Shown here: one piece after another, positions 1 to 11,904 of the stretch
Position numbering within the stretch: position 1 is the stretch's first letter
Layout: the number at the start of each line of letters is the position of its first letter
NCBI RefSeq assembly: GCF_037975245.1
Contig: NC_092568.1
Location: 26,904,501-26,968,500, forward strand
DNA from: Apostichopus japonicus
Taxonomy: Eukaryota; Echinodermata; Holothuroidea; Aspidochirotida; Stichopodidae
DNA length: 64,000 nt
Reading direction: 5' to 3'
Notes under the pieces: generated by a model
Database searches by the model: none
What the model was told of the DNA's origin: nothing
What the model saw: the letters and a program-made list of their open reading frames with translations, nothing else
Translations under genes and position numbers: made by a program

Positions 1-1029
1 AAAGAAAAAGTGTTATGTTATTAATGTATGTACTTCAGTATGCATTATAATATCAAACATCAAAGAATCTATATTCTCCCAGTTGATTGCAACTTTCATT
101 AATATTTCAAAAGATGGGAGGGAAAAAAAAGCATTTGCTCTTGGCATTATTGTAGTCGCAACTTTGCTATTTTGGTCTACATACTGTACAGTTAGCATCA
201 AGTGAATAAATTATTTTCCTCTGTCTGAAGTTCCAATGACTTAGTACTTCAGTTCTCATACAAATATTGGATGAATCATTCATGAAGGCTCCACATCAGT
301 CATCATGGGAATTGCAAGTACTCATAGTTCGTTCCATCATGAGCTAACTATAGTGAAGATTGTCTGCTTCTCATTATAATTGAAGAATCCAACATCTTCA
401 TCTTCTTGCAATAAATAGAAAATTATTTTAAATGTGTTAACCAAATACAGTCTTTCAGTTTGATGTGTGCCTCAAATCAAGATGGCCTCCAAATGTCTAG
501 GTTTTTGAGACTGTTTAAGTTGTTTATGTTTGGCATACACAGCCCAGTTTATGAACATATCTCTCTGTGCTAGAAGGTTTGTTTGCCGTTTATCCGTCAT
601 GACAGTTATAAGGTGGTTCTATAAAACTGTGCTTAATGCTTATCAATTTTAAGTTGACAAGTTTTATTCTCTCTAGCTTATTTCACTGCTTGAAAACTTC
701 ATTTGATGCATTGCAACTGTTTGCATCCTTTTACCCGAACATACGCAAAATTTAATTCCTACTGAAAGTTTTATGAGTACTATATCAATAATGACATTGA
801 ATAAAATAGAATTTCAACATTCAATAAGTCATTCAACTTGTTTAATTAGTTTTTATGTTGCAGTTACAGTCAAATTTTATTATGTAACCAAAAGCTTTAA
901 TTTTCATAACGGACATAATTGCATCATTAATGTTTGACAACGTGCACTGGTTCCATAGAAGACTGTGCATTACAATACAGTAGCTGTCTGCCATTCATAA
1001 ACATATTCCTGTTGCCTTCAGATTTTCAC
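1..1029. other. Gene-free AT-rich sequence
   Basis: No exon-like frame with splice borders and no recognisable repeat family was found here. It is either intergenic or part of a large 5' intron of the gene that starts to be visible at 22.7 kb. Confidence 0.5.
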
Positions 1030-1242
1030 ATGTATGTATGTATACATGTATTTTAGATCCTAGCTCCTGCAAGCAGGAACTCGCGAAGAAGCCATCATTG
1101 GCTTATCAAAGCCGCAGGCTGACCGAAGTCAGTCTCTTAGATTCATATTTAACGCCCATGATTATGAATTGTCAATTGTCAACAACTCTGTAACTGGACT
1201 ACATACATTAATCTTGGAGTGACTCAAACTTGGGACCACATG
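1030..1242 (-). mobile_element. tRNA-derived SINE, copy 1 (head truncated)
   Basis: This shares its body (cctgcaagcaggaactcgcg ... caacaactctgtaactgga ... cttggagtgactcaaac) with five other copies in the window. The (TGTA)n tail lies at the low-coordinate end, so the element reads on the - strand. The tRNA-like head with boxes A and B, present in the copies at 33.8, 41.9 and 53.7 kb, is mostly missing: the match stops around the box B remnant near 1240. Confidence 0.7.
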
Positions 1243-1782
1243 TTACTTAAACAATGTTCTGTGCTAAGCATGTGAAGTGTTCTAAGCATGGTTTCGTCAT
1301 TTCTTCATTTCGTAAGTAGTTGAATTGACAACTGGTAACAGCAGTTTTTTGCAACTGTGAGTCTCATGAAAAGTAGGGTGGTCAGCTAGGTTTGTCAATT
1401 CTACTATGAAAGATGGGGTGTCTACTAGTGGTGATCGTTTGTTTGAAAGAGAGCTATGTAATTTATGTAGAGAAACTATAACTATACTGCAATTGCAACA
1501 AGAAAACTGACCCTAATATGTCATTTTGGGGATTCCAAACCTGACAGCAAATCTAAATATTGGTGATGATTTATATTGTCAAGGCAGTGTACAAGGTACA
1601 ATTCAGGCAAAGTGGAATGTTTGTCAAATTTCTTAATTATAAATTTGATACTTGTTTTAGTAGCATACTAAAGGTGAAATTTCTCTAATGCGGCCTGAAC
1701 TGAGTACAATGCAGACATTCACCAGTCAATGGTAACTCACTCTGGAAGCATTGTATAGTCGAGTGAACTTATGATTCATTTT
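1243..1782. other. Gene-free spacer
   Basis: No coding or repeat signal recognised between the SINE copy and the TIR-bounded block that follows. Confidence 0.4.
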
Positions 1783-1825
1783 TGGTTCCTTGCTAAAAGC
1801 AAAGGAACCTATGTATTCAGGTTGG

Positions 1826-1861
1826 CGTGTGTGTGCGTGTATGTGTGTGTGTGTGTGTGTG
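1826..1861. repeat. (GT)n microsatellite
   Basis: Interrupted GT dinucleotide run just inside the left end of the TIR-bounded block. Confidence 0.9.
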
Positions 1862-2960
1862 ACACTTTAGATTGTATGCACGATAACTCACAAGGGATTG
1901 ACTGATCATGATCAAACTTGGTGGGTGGGTGGCCCATAGTGAGTAGATGAACCCTATTGTTTTTGGTGCCCACAAAGGTCACGAAAGGTCAGTTATGGTC
2001 CAAAAACCCAAAATACTAAAACTGCAATAACTCCCAGTGCCAATGTGCGACAAGGTTGATATTTTGGGACAAGTTGTGAACTGGTTAGGGGAACATTTTG
2101 AAACTTAATGGTCATATGATCTGAGGTCACCAAAGGTCAATTAATGTTAAAAAACTAGTATTTTTGCGATAACTTGAGAACGAATTGTCCGTTAGGGTTG
2201 GGAGTTGCTTCAGTGTAATCCAATTGTCGACCCACATCTGGGTGACCCTTGACCTCAATTTGACCTCTGGTGACCTTTTCATGTTTTGGGGATTTTTACA
2301 GTTTCGATGCTATTTTCAGATGTCAAAGGTACCTTCCGATCATAAATATCGATAGGTTGACCCCTGTGTGACCTTTGTGTGCGAACTTATATGGGGTCAA
2401 AGTTTTCGGTCGGAGTTAGGATGGCTGTACAGACTTGCCGTGTTGATTTTTGGAATCAGCAGATCAAACTACATTTGAAACCAAGGTCAAAAGGTCAAAG
2501 GTCACATTAGAAAAAATGTGCTTAGTTTGGGAGAAAACGGGCGAAAAAGAAAATGTTTGGTTTTGATGCTAGATTTGGATATCAAAGGTACCTTCCGATC
2601 AAAAATGTCAATGGGTTGACACCCGGGTGACCTTTGTGTGTAAAGTTATACAAGGTCAAAGTTAATTTTCAGACATTTAATGCAATAACTCCCAGTGCCA
2701 AGGTGTAACAAGGTTGATATTTTGGGACAAGTTGCAAATGGTATAGAGGAATATTTTCAAACTTAACGGTCATGTGATCCGAGGTCATCAAAGGTCAATT
2801 AATGTTAAAAAACTAGTATTTTGGGTGAGAAAATGGGCAAAGAAAAAAATGTTTGAATTTTTACAGTTTTGATGCTATATTCACGTCTCACCAATCAAAA
2901 ATGTCAATAGGTTTACCCCAGGTGACCTTTGTGTGTGAAGTTATATGAGGTCAAAGTAAA

Positions 2961-4157
2961 TTTTCAGACATTTAGTGCAATAATTCCCAGTTCCAAGGTG
3001 TGACACGGTTGATATTTTGGGACAAGTTGCAAATGGTATAGGGGAATATTTTTAAACTTAACGGTCATGTGATCCGAGGTCACCAAAGGTCAATTAATGA
3101 TAAAAAACTAGTATTTTTGCGATAACTTGAGAACGAATTGTCCGTTAGGGTTGGGAGTTGCTTCAATTTAATCCAATTGTCGACCCGCATCTGGGTGACC
3201 CTTGACCTCAATTTGACCTCTGGTGACCTTTTCATGTTTTGTGGATTTTTACAGTTTCGATGCTATTTTCAGATGTCAAAGGTACCTTCTGATCATAAAT
3301 GTCAATGGGTTGACCCCAGTGTGACCTTCGTGTGCGGAGTTATACGAGGTCAAAGTTAATTTTCAGACATTTAATGCAATAACTCTCAGTTCCAAGGTGT
3401 GACACGGTTGATATTTTGGGACAAGTTGCAAATGGTATAGGGGAATATTTTCAAACTTAACGGTCATGTGATCCGAGGTCACCAAAGGTCAATTAATGAT
3501 TAAAAACTAGTATTTTTGCGATAACTTGAGAACGAATTGTCCGTTAGGGTTGGGAGTTGCTTCAATTTAATCCAATTGTCGACCCGCATCTGGGTGACCC
3601 TTGACCTCAATTTGACCTCTGGTGACCTTTTCATGTTTTGGGGATTTTTACAGTTTCGATGCTATTTTCAGATGTCAAAGGTACCTTCTGATCATAAATG
3701 TCAATGGATTGACCCCAGTGTGACCTTCGTGTGCGGAGTTATACGAGGTAAAAGTTAATTTTCAGACATTTAATGCAATAACTCTCAGTTCCAAGGTGTG
3801 ACACGGTTGATATTTTGGGACAAGTTGCAAATGGTATAGGGGAATATTTTCAAACTTAACGGTCATGTGATCCGAGGTCACCAAAGGTCAATTAATGATT
3901 AAAAACTAGTATTTTTGTGATAACTTGAGAACGAACTGTCCGTTAAGGTTGGGAGTTGCTTCAATGTAATCCAGTTGTTGACCTGCATCTGGGTGACCCT
4001 TGACCTCAATTTGACCTCTGGTGACCTTTTCGTGTTTTGTGGATTTTTACAGTTTCGATGCTATTTTCAGATGTCAAAGGTACCTTCTGATCATAAATGT
4101 CAATAGGTTGACCCCCGTGTGACCTTCGTGTGCGAAGTTATACGAGGTCAAAGTTAA
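2961..4157. repeat. 399-bp tandem repeat, three units
   Basis: Three near-identical units in register every 399 bp. For example, gagaacgaattgtccgttag occurs at about 3130 and 3529, with a slightly diverged form at about 3928. Each unit is rich in the motifs tgacct and aggtca in both orientations. A diverged, partly deleted version of the same unit lies upstream (about 1985-2960), where the same phrase occurs at about 2177. The 73-codon open frames that recur every 399 bp here are by-products of the repeat, not genes. Confidence 0.85.
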
Positions 4158-4720
4158 AAAATATATATGAGGTCACGGGTCAAACGTGAAAAACTCCCAA
4201 GTTGCAATAACTTGGCTACTATTTATTGGAATTTCGTCAAACTTGGTATGATGATATTGGTAGATAGTCTCCACACTCTGCAGTGTGTTGCAATTGATAT
4301 CATGCATGTTTATAAGGGGGGGGGCCTAGCATTATTTCGTTATGAAAAGTTTGTATGCACAATAACTCAACAAGGGAATGACCAATCATTACCATACTTG
4401 GTGAGTGGGTGGCCCATAGTTAGTAGATTAACCCTGTTGATTTTTGTGCTCATATCATGAATATTAATGAGGTCATGGGGTGAAACGTGAAACACTCCAA
4501 ATTGCAATTACTTGGCTACTATTACTAGTTGGAATTTCGTCAAACTTGGTATGATGTTAATGGTAGATAGTCTTCGCACACTGATGTGTGTTGCAATTGA
4601 TATCAGGGCTTATCATTACTTTGGCAACCAAAGTCTGTGTGCATGAATTGCTGTTGTTGTCATAGGGCTTCCTTAGAAATTTCCCTATGAATGGAACTAA
4701 TGAACAGCAGCAAGGAACCA

Positions 4721-5126
4721 TGAAATGTTTTCATTCTGGTTTTGCTAAAGTATTTGTTGATACCTACTGTAGCATATTTTGTTGTATGTGGGTGTGATAT
4801 ATGTGTAGGTGGCTGCTTTGAAACATAGTTTCAAGGCCTACCTAAAATCTTATTTATTTGATTTGTTACTTTATAGTCTATCTGCATTGCAGAAAATCAA
4901 ACAGCACTTGGAACACAATTGCGTTTGGTTACTCAGTGTAGTATATTTGATATAGATATAGGCACTGTTTGTACATGATACGCATGTTACATTGTAAAGA
5001 TCTCCAGACATAACATTTGATTTGTGAAGACATTTTTTGGTAATTTTGGTTTGTTGGAGTCCTCTAGATATGTCAAGTGTGTTACATATGGATCATTTAA
5101 AGTTGCTATGTCAATTCTTTGAAAAT
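4721..5126. other. Gene-free spacer between two elements
   Basis: No exon or repeat family recognised. Confidence 0.4.
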
Positions 5127-5487
5127 TTAAAGAGGCCATGACACGAAAAATCCAACTCATCGAGAGTAACTTCCTCTGAATCTATGAGAAAATCTATGTT
5201 CAAAACTATCCTCAACACCTTGAAAACCTCAAGGACTAATTAGTAATTAACGTTTTAATATTCGCATCCGAAAATAGATATCTGAGAATGCGATTTCACA
5301 ACAAGACAATGATGACGTCATGTTAGGAACACACGTGCAAAGCCCAGGCATGTATCGGATGCGCGACGATCATACCGTTCCATATACAGTACACGCACAT
5401 TTACACTGAGAGAACAACCACTGTATTACGCTATATCGTTAGAAATTTCAAGTTTGTTTTACAACTGTTGTAAACTATCCGAGAGAA

Positions 5488-5705
5488 TTGCCGGTCCGTT
5501 GTGTTGTTGGGGGCTGCATAAATATCATTACCCATGCAATTAGCCTTCATCCATGGCTGAAGGACGAAAAAAACACGGCGATTATGACCAAGTTAGTGCA
5601 CAACACCAGCGCCGATTTCACTGGGCCTAGCCAGTATGCAGCTCCGAATGAAGCGAACACTTCACGGAAGCATACCACGATCCCTCCTTTTTGTTATGAA
5701 ATAAA
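5488..5705 (+). pseudogene. Broken THAP-type zinc-finger domain
   Basis: The frame from 5488 reads PVRCVVGGC near its start, then ISLHPWLKDEK and ADFTGPSQY, which fits the first half of a THAP (C2CH) DNA-binding domain. The initiator position is TTG instead of ATG. The second half appears one frame over as SEHFTEAY (about 5650), with the expected preceding Cys codon reading TGA, followed by another stop in the DPSFLL region. So there is at least one frameshift and two nonsense changes. THAP fingers occur in P-element and Kolobok transposases and in domesticated genes. The location 360 bp inside a TTAA-flanked TIR favours a transposase relic. Confidence 0.6.
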
Positions 5706-7079
5706 ACAAATGGACTTTAACGGTTCGACATAAAAGAGTCATTCTTCTGTCAAGTAATCCACAAAAAACTACTCTGAAGACCAGATCGGGGAACAGGAAA
5801 CCTCAAATGGGGCAAGTGGCGATCCTTAGGAGGTAGCGCGCCGAGCACTTGTAGTACTATAGTATTAGCGTTACTACACTGAAGTCGCAATAGACGAAGA
5901 GATTTTACTGTATCATCTAAATTAACACCCCCTTCATTGCTCTATTGTATACTAATAAGCTATGAGGTTAGCTTCAGAAGCGATGGGTTACATCTTCTTG
6001 TGAACAAATCTCAGTGCCCCAATTTATTTCTGGAATATGCTGGATCAGTTAGTTATTGCAATAATTTCTTATTCCTATTCCAGGAAAACCATTTTTTATG
6101 TTGTGGAGGGAGTGGGGGTAATGGGGATGGGTCAAAATAGGTAGGTAAAAGATTTTATTCCAAAGGGTGTTTAATTAAATCTCAAAGCGATTTATTTTAA
6201 AGTCACAGAGCCAAAAATTCACACAACATAGTTCAAGTGTTAAATCATTGAACAAAATTTATTCAACATCAGTTCTAGACAGTTATTCTGGACAATCTGA
6301 ACTAGCAGTCATTGTATTATATGACATAAAAGTAAAACTGTACTTTCCATAAACATTATCATTCTTAAATTACACTAATGTAATTTGTGACATCAAAGGA
6401 GGTTAAAAGAAAACAACTTACATGAATTTTTGGGCTTTAAGCCTACAAAGCAGTTGCATGTCCATCGCTATCAATCGTTCTTGTGACAAATTAATTAGAA
6501 TAATCCAGAAGCAAATACAATAAAGGGTTATTTAAACCAAGAAACACTGCACGAAGTAACTCACATGCAAAAATGTTACACAAGCACGACGACACGTACA
6601 ACACTGATGGGCAATGTGAAACACAGCATCACACGCATTAAAACAATCGAAGACCATTAACAGGGTGTACTGCTGAGTTTTTGAAGAAAGACTACAAAAC
6701 AAACCAACTGCTGCTGAAGAAACAAAGTCTAAACATTCAAGAGTTCTGCTGCCTCCATTGGTCTTTATTATGACTTTTCTGTCAAATATCATTGGTGATA
6801 TGGATATTTTGGCTTCCAGATTAAAGGTACGAATCAAACGTCTGGGAGGTAAATGCCCCTAAAAAGGTCAATGCCCGTTCCCTTATGCACATATTATATG
6901 ACATCACGGTCACGCCAATACTTGTGTCCAAATGCTTCAAAACATGCCTTTTCTTTCATTGTTGATGTTGGGTCTGGAAAATAACCTTTTCATCCTGAAT
7001 TAAAAGTCTTGAATTTCAATATATCAACACTGAGGGAACCCTGACGGATTGATAATCCAACACAATCGTAGTTTAGAAA

Positions 7080-7240
7080 AGGTGTTTCTGGAGGAATTTC
7101 TCAACCAAGGCTTCCTATACAATGAGTTTTCTCCTGGCAACTTGAATCCAGTGTAATGACCATTGGCGGGAAAATCACTTCTGATCCTTTGGACTGCACA
7201 TGATGGTAGCACAACCCTGACGTGTCTTGCTAGGAACCCC
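7080..7240 (-). pseudogene. Exon relic resembling the C-terminal part of the P2X7 ballast domain
   Basis: The - strand frame contains VVLPSCAVQRIRSDFP followed by YTGFKLP. This matches the end of the zinc-binding ballast domain found at the P2X7 C-terminus and in many invertebrate stand-alone proteins (pattern LPSC..(W/R)(R/K)IR..FP....Y.GFK). No channel part is seen. It lies downstream (in - strand sense) of the exon at 7717-7991. A middle exon carrying the WCxCG and cysteine-pair motifs was not found, so the gene is probably incomplete. Confidence 0.55.
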
Positions 7241-7716
7241 AAGTATCATTGAACCTGTTGACCGTAGGCTATGTATCTGTACTGCCTGGGAAAAAATTTA
7301 TGAAAGTTCAAAATGTATTAATGTTGGCCATGATGTCCACAATAACAAGCAGGCATACAATGTACAGTTATGGTTACATTTGTTGTGATTTTACACCTTC
7401 CATGTATCATGAAACATTCTTTTGTTTCAGAAAATTGATTTGCAAAACTCCAGGCCAAAGTACTAGTCAGGTAATAATGAGTATGAAATAACACATATGC
7501 CTACCGAGCATGGCTGCATAATGCAACTTACATCCCCGAGCCAAACTTTCAGTATGCAACCAACCCTACTACTGTAGTGCTACACACGCTACATATGGGT
7601 TGTAAGTTACCGTAACACAACGCACAATACGGTTTAGGGTGTTCCGCGAATTCCAACAATACATGCACAAAATGGACTGGATTTTGTTTTTAAATGCTTC
7701 GTTAATAAATTCTTAC

Positions 7717-7991
7717 CACGTTGTATGTTCCTTGCAATGGTTTCGAACGGATTTCTTCTTCGATATGTTGTGGAGCTTCAATTTCGGCTCGTTTAACAGG
7801 CTCGAACTGATACGGTTCTAACACCTCCGCTCCACCCTCAACGTTCGGTTCAATATTGGAATGATCATCGCCTTCACTCTCTGCTTCGAATATGAGAAAG
7901 GGCACTCTAATTATAGCCCAATTTCACTGCCTAGTGAAGAACCATTATCACTTTGAACTTCGGTTGCCGCAATTGGTTCTGGATCCGCCAT
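7717..7991 (-). pseudogene. First exon relic of the ballast-domain-like gene
   Basis: On the - strand an ATG at 7991 opens MADPEPIAATEV, but the frame hits TAA after about 26 codons. The continuation is one frame over: an acidic stretch (EAESEGDDHSNIEPNVEGG) then EPYQFEPVKR. The (P)Y.FEP motif after an acidic stretch is usual ahead of ballast domains. A plausible - strand donor GTAAGA lies at 7716-7711. The frameshift makes this a pseudogene or an exon with an unseen small intron. Confidence 0.5.
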
Positions 7992-8338
7992 TTCACAGGA
8001 AATTTTGATTTGATATCGCACTTGTGATCGGTGTTTTGTTTAGTAACTACTAGTGGTATGTGTACTTGTCTACTGTGTACGTGAATGGTATTTTCGGAGG
8101 ATCGTATGCAGCGACAACAAATGTGTTCAAAACGTGACGTCACATGACGTCATGCGAATCGGAAAATTTTCGAGTAAACAAAGTTTCAAACGCCGAAAAG
8201 GGTAAATTCATTCTCAATTTTCGACTTGAAAAATCAAGTTTTAAACTGGCAGATTGGTTGATACATGTTCTAGAGAACATTCTTTGATGGTTCCCAAAAA
8301 TATAGGACTTTGAAATTTTCGTGTCATGGCCACTTTAA

Positions 8339-8933
8339 GCACTATTTACTGTCTACATGTAGATGCATGCTCTACTGTCATTGTAGCAAGTACTATTCAC
8401 AGGAATGTTGCATGCAGCATAAATACATCAGACACATTTTGACCTTGCTAGAGCTATATATAAACTTAGTAATGAGAAATATATCAAAGCTAAGTCTCAA
8501 CTTGAGACAAAATGATGAAGTGGTGAAAATGATTTAGATTAATAATGATGTCAACCTTCATTATAAATGCTACACTACTAGATCGTGTGATTAAGGAGCT
8601 GCCATTCCCCCTCCCCTTCCCTCCCTTCCCACTCCCCCCTTCCGATAATATTAAAAAATTGTGACCTCCATAACTGTTGTTGTAAAATTTTTAACTTTTG
8701 ACAGGTCTTCACATTCATAACGTGAGCTCATTCATCATTCTAATAAACTCATTCAACTACCTTTAACACATGCCCTCATAAATAGACAGCGGAGGTTTAA
8801 ATATTTAATTACTGCATCAACAAGAAACAATACAGTATACTAAAGGGAGTTCACTTGGTTTTTCCAGTTGCTATGCATCGATTGGAACTAATACCATGTG
8901 TATTAATAATTGTTATGTTGTTTATTTCAAAAG
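8339..8933. other. Gene-free spacer with a C/T-rich tract
   Basis: A pyrimidine-only tract occurs around 8604-8642 (runs of ccct/ccttcc). Nothing else was recognised. Confidence 0.45.
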
Positions 8934-9128
8934 TTCGAGTCACTCCAAGAATAATGTATGTCGTCCAGTTACAGAGTTGTTGACAATTGACAATTCATAA
9001 TCATGGACGTTAAATATGAATGTAAGAGACTGACTTCGGTCAACATGCGGCTTTGATAAGCCAATGAGGCTTCTTCGCAAGTTCCTGCTTGCAGAAGGAT
9101 CTAATATACATACATACAATACATACAA
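8934..9128 (+). mobile_element. tRNA-derived SINE, copy 2 (head truncated)
   Basis: Same family as the element at 41892-42120, here in + orientation. It begins inside the box B remnant (ttcgagtcactccaaga), contains the shared body, and ends in a (TACA)n tail. The tRNA-like box A half is missing. Confidence 0.7.
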
Positions 9129-11720
9129 AAGTGACTGATATAAAGTTCTTTGAATGAATAGAATGAATGGACTCTGATTAATCAAGATTGACTACACTCC
9201 TATCTTACCTGTCTCCTCTTTACAATTGTCCTCTCTCATTGCTGTATGCAAAGTAGTCAGATTCTGTTAGTATAAAACCTAGATGCTACTGGCTCTCTGA
9301 CACACATTTGTGTGACAATGCCCAGTTCCTCCTCTTGGGAATGTCCACCATTTTTGAGGCCTTCAGGATAATAGCATAATTTGAATAACCACAGTTCATG
9401 AATGTGTGATATGGGGATAATATAATTTGCTAAGGTGACATTGCAACAAAATTACCCAGGGGCCAATTTTAAAATTCTTTTGTATTCTGGTCAGATCTAG
9501 GGTGAACATAAATAACTCTTGTGGTGATATTTATGAATATAATCAGAAACTAATTTATGAACATACATGCCAATAAAAAAAAAAATCAAATCTCTGCTAA
9601 AGCTTTGCAAAAAATTGCATGGCATGCTGTTGTATTTATTGATCTGTTATAATAGATTATGGAGGAAAATATTTTCAAACTGATTTGAAAAAGAAGTGAA
9701 TAATTCACATAGATACTTCCCATGTATTCTTGAGGGCAGAGTTTCAATTTAATTTGTATCAGCAGTCAAACTCTTGGAGTTTATCTTTATGCAACTCTTC
9801 CTATGGATGCACATACAACAACATTTGTAAAGAGGCCTACTTTCAACTTCGCAATATTAGTCATGTATACTGTTGACTCCCCGTGCATGCAACTATCTCA
9901 CTTATTAATGGTCTTGTTATCTTATTTCATAAAGTGTTTGTGAGCACTCATCTGTATGTATTGAACACTTAAAACAAGTGGTATGATAGTAATAATACAT
10001 TTCTAGCGCATGTGTTTGACAGAGATGAACTTTTTACCCTACTATAAATTTTTTGATGCTGGTTGTGTGCCTCACCTTTTAACAATTATTTCAGGACTCC
10101 AATCATTCCATGAAACATTTTTCATCAGTTAAAGTGATCATTACTTTAAATGAGGCATCGCTAAAGTTGGGCAAAAAATATACTTGTTTGTAGCTGCACT
10201 TCAGTTCTACATCGGATGCACTTTTACTCTAAGTTCAAGAACGTAAATAATTCTAGGTATAGTAATGGCTTCATAATTGATGCACCTTCGTAATAGACAC
10301 ATCCAAATATTACTAGCAACGATACAACAGCCAAGCAGAGTTACATATTTGATGAGTTTTAATCCATTTCATCTATATACTGATCAAATTGAGTTTTTTT
10401 TTCAACACACTTTAAACACACTCCACCCAGTTTTGCATGTTTTTTTGGCATTTGGAAATAAATAACTGAATTATGAGCCCACCATGCTACATTAAGCACT
10501 GTATATATCTGCTCATTCATTGCAAACTATATGCCAGGTATATTGTCATTTGCATATATATTCTGGGCTTAAGTTGTGTTTAGGAGGTGTAATTGCTCAA
10601 GTTTCATTTGGTGTTCAACGAGTGTTATAAGCTCATAATGTTTGTGCACTATGTACAATTTTGGTAACGAAACATGACCAGCGTGATTTTAAACCTGTAT
10701 ACACTAGTAAAGCAAAGTGCAGGCATTTGGGTGTTATATAGCTGTTGTACCATGTTTAGTTTGCAGAGTTACCTAAAGGTGTGAGTTTTACGAATAAACA
10801 ACAGACTCACAGATTTCTTTTGCTGAAATAATGTTAGTTAGAGTTTCTTTATCAAGGAAGCTTTCAGCTGAAAGGTAAAGTTTTTGTTATTAATCAAGTA
10901 TTCAACCGGTTAACTCTTAAGGCATGTACATGTCATCTCTGAGAGTCATGATGATCTGTGAAGTGGGTTTTAAAAATTAGTTTGTGAACACAGCTGAACA
11001 AATTATGAACAACCGGAAGCTATTGTTAATGATTGTGCAGCATCGTGTTGCTCAATTGGAAGCTTTAGCTGGCTACACTGGCAAAGTTATGCATGCCTAA
11101 GTTTGTATTAAGACTGTACAGTAAATGAGCACTAGAGATTGTAAAATGTACTTTAACAAGCTGACAACAAGCATGAAGTGTATGAAACAACAGTAAAAGT
11201 TGATCAATTGCAAGGTTATATATGGCACAGTTTTAAATAGGATCTTCTCAGGAGCCAATTAAGCTAGCTCCAGCTTGAACGTTTACAGGTTTGTTAACTT
11301 ATAAGTACTGGTACTGTTTATCTTGATTTGAGGAGTAAACTCGCTTCACAATGTTCTTTACAGTCAGTAGCATGAGCTGCATGGATCATCAACATTCCAT
11401 CTCAACACATTTCAACATGCAAAATTTCAAAAGTTCAGAAAATAAAAGCAAAATTCAGGCCTTCTAAGAATTTCCATTCTCTGACACCTCATCCAATAAC
11501 TTTCATTTGATGAAATGATTCAGATCTTTGACAATCTATTAGGAACAGAATTCCTAGCAGAAGACTTACAGATATTGAATTCCTCTCATGCCCCTCAGGA
11601 TATTTATGTCAAATTTTGCCATCTTTTGTGTCAGTTTGCTTTGGTGGTTATTTCTGCATGCATCCTTTTCAGATAGTCGTCACTGGAAGGATTGCAAACC
11701 AAAAGAAGTACTTGAAAGTC
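9129..11720. other. Gene-free AT-rich sequence
   Basis: About 2.6 kb in which I see no exon-like coding stretch, RNA gene or repeat family. Short open frames have no recognisable protein features. Confidence 0.4.
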
Positions 11721-11887
11721 ACTTTCAATACAGTGAAGATTGTTTACAAAAGTTTCTTGAAAAGGTGTGGACTACAGGACAGCAGCAAAACCCAATCCGA
11801 AAGATAGATTTCTAGTACTTAAACATATTCCTGTAGTCCACACCTTTTCAAGAAACTTTTGTAAACAATCTTCACTGTATTGAAAGT
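11721..11887. repeat. Perfect 59-bp inverted repeat (hairpin) with 49-nt loop
   Basis: Positions 11721-11779 are the exact reverse complement of 11829-11887; each arm contains gtttacaaaagtttcttgaa or its complement. Just after the right arm, ttcactgtattgaa is repeated once more (about 11890-11904), a short tandem duplication of the arm tip. A transcript of either strand would fold into a long uninterrupted stem. Confidence 0.9.
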
Positions 11888-11904
11888 ATCTTCACTGTAT
11901 TGAA

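Larger units (their letters stand above)
1783..4720. mobile_element. TIR-bounded non-coding block with internal tandem repeats
   Basis: The block opens with TGGTTCCTTGCT (1783-1794) and closes with its exact reverse complement AGCAAGGAACCA (4709-4720). The 5' end is also locally palindromic (ggttccttgct/agcaaaggaacc). Between the ends are a GT microsatellite, a degenerate copy region (about 1985-2960), a regular 399-bp tandem array, and a pair of related modules at about 4165-4290 and 4463-4590 (both contain tggaatttcgtcaaacttgg). There is no transposase-like frame, so this would be a non-autonomous element or a satellite-capturing MITE. No clear target duplication was found, so the exact borders are inferred from the TIRs only. 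Confidence 0.5.
5127..8338. mobile_element. TTAA-flanked DNA transposon relic (Kolobok-like?)
   Basis: Both ends carry TTAA (5127-5130 and 8335-8338) followed by imperfect terminal inverted repeats of about 25 bp: AAAGAGGCCATGACACGAAA on the left and the reverse complement of TTTCGTGTCATGGCCACTTT on the right. Inside are a broken THAP-like domain on the + strand and broken exons resembling the P2X7 ballast domain on the - strand, each starting near its own end and pointing inwards. TTAA target sites together with THAP-domain proteins are a known combination in Kolobok transposons, so that superfamily is the best guess; piggyBac also uses TTAA. All coding parts seen are decayed. Confidence 0.6.

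Noticed and set aside
3138-3758. Two almost identical 73-codon frames exactly 399 bp apart.
   Set aside because: They are copies of the tandem repeat unit read in one frame, with no protein features.
11588-11815. 75-codon + frame with a signal-peptide-like start (SNFAIFCVSLLWWLFLHAS), a possible first exon of the papilin-like gene.
   Set aside because: No good phase-0 donor follows the hydrophobic part, the frame overlaps the 59-bp inverted repeat, and it lies 11 kb from exon 1 with nothing to tie it to the gene.
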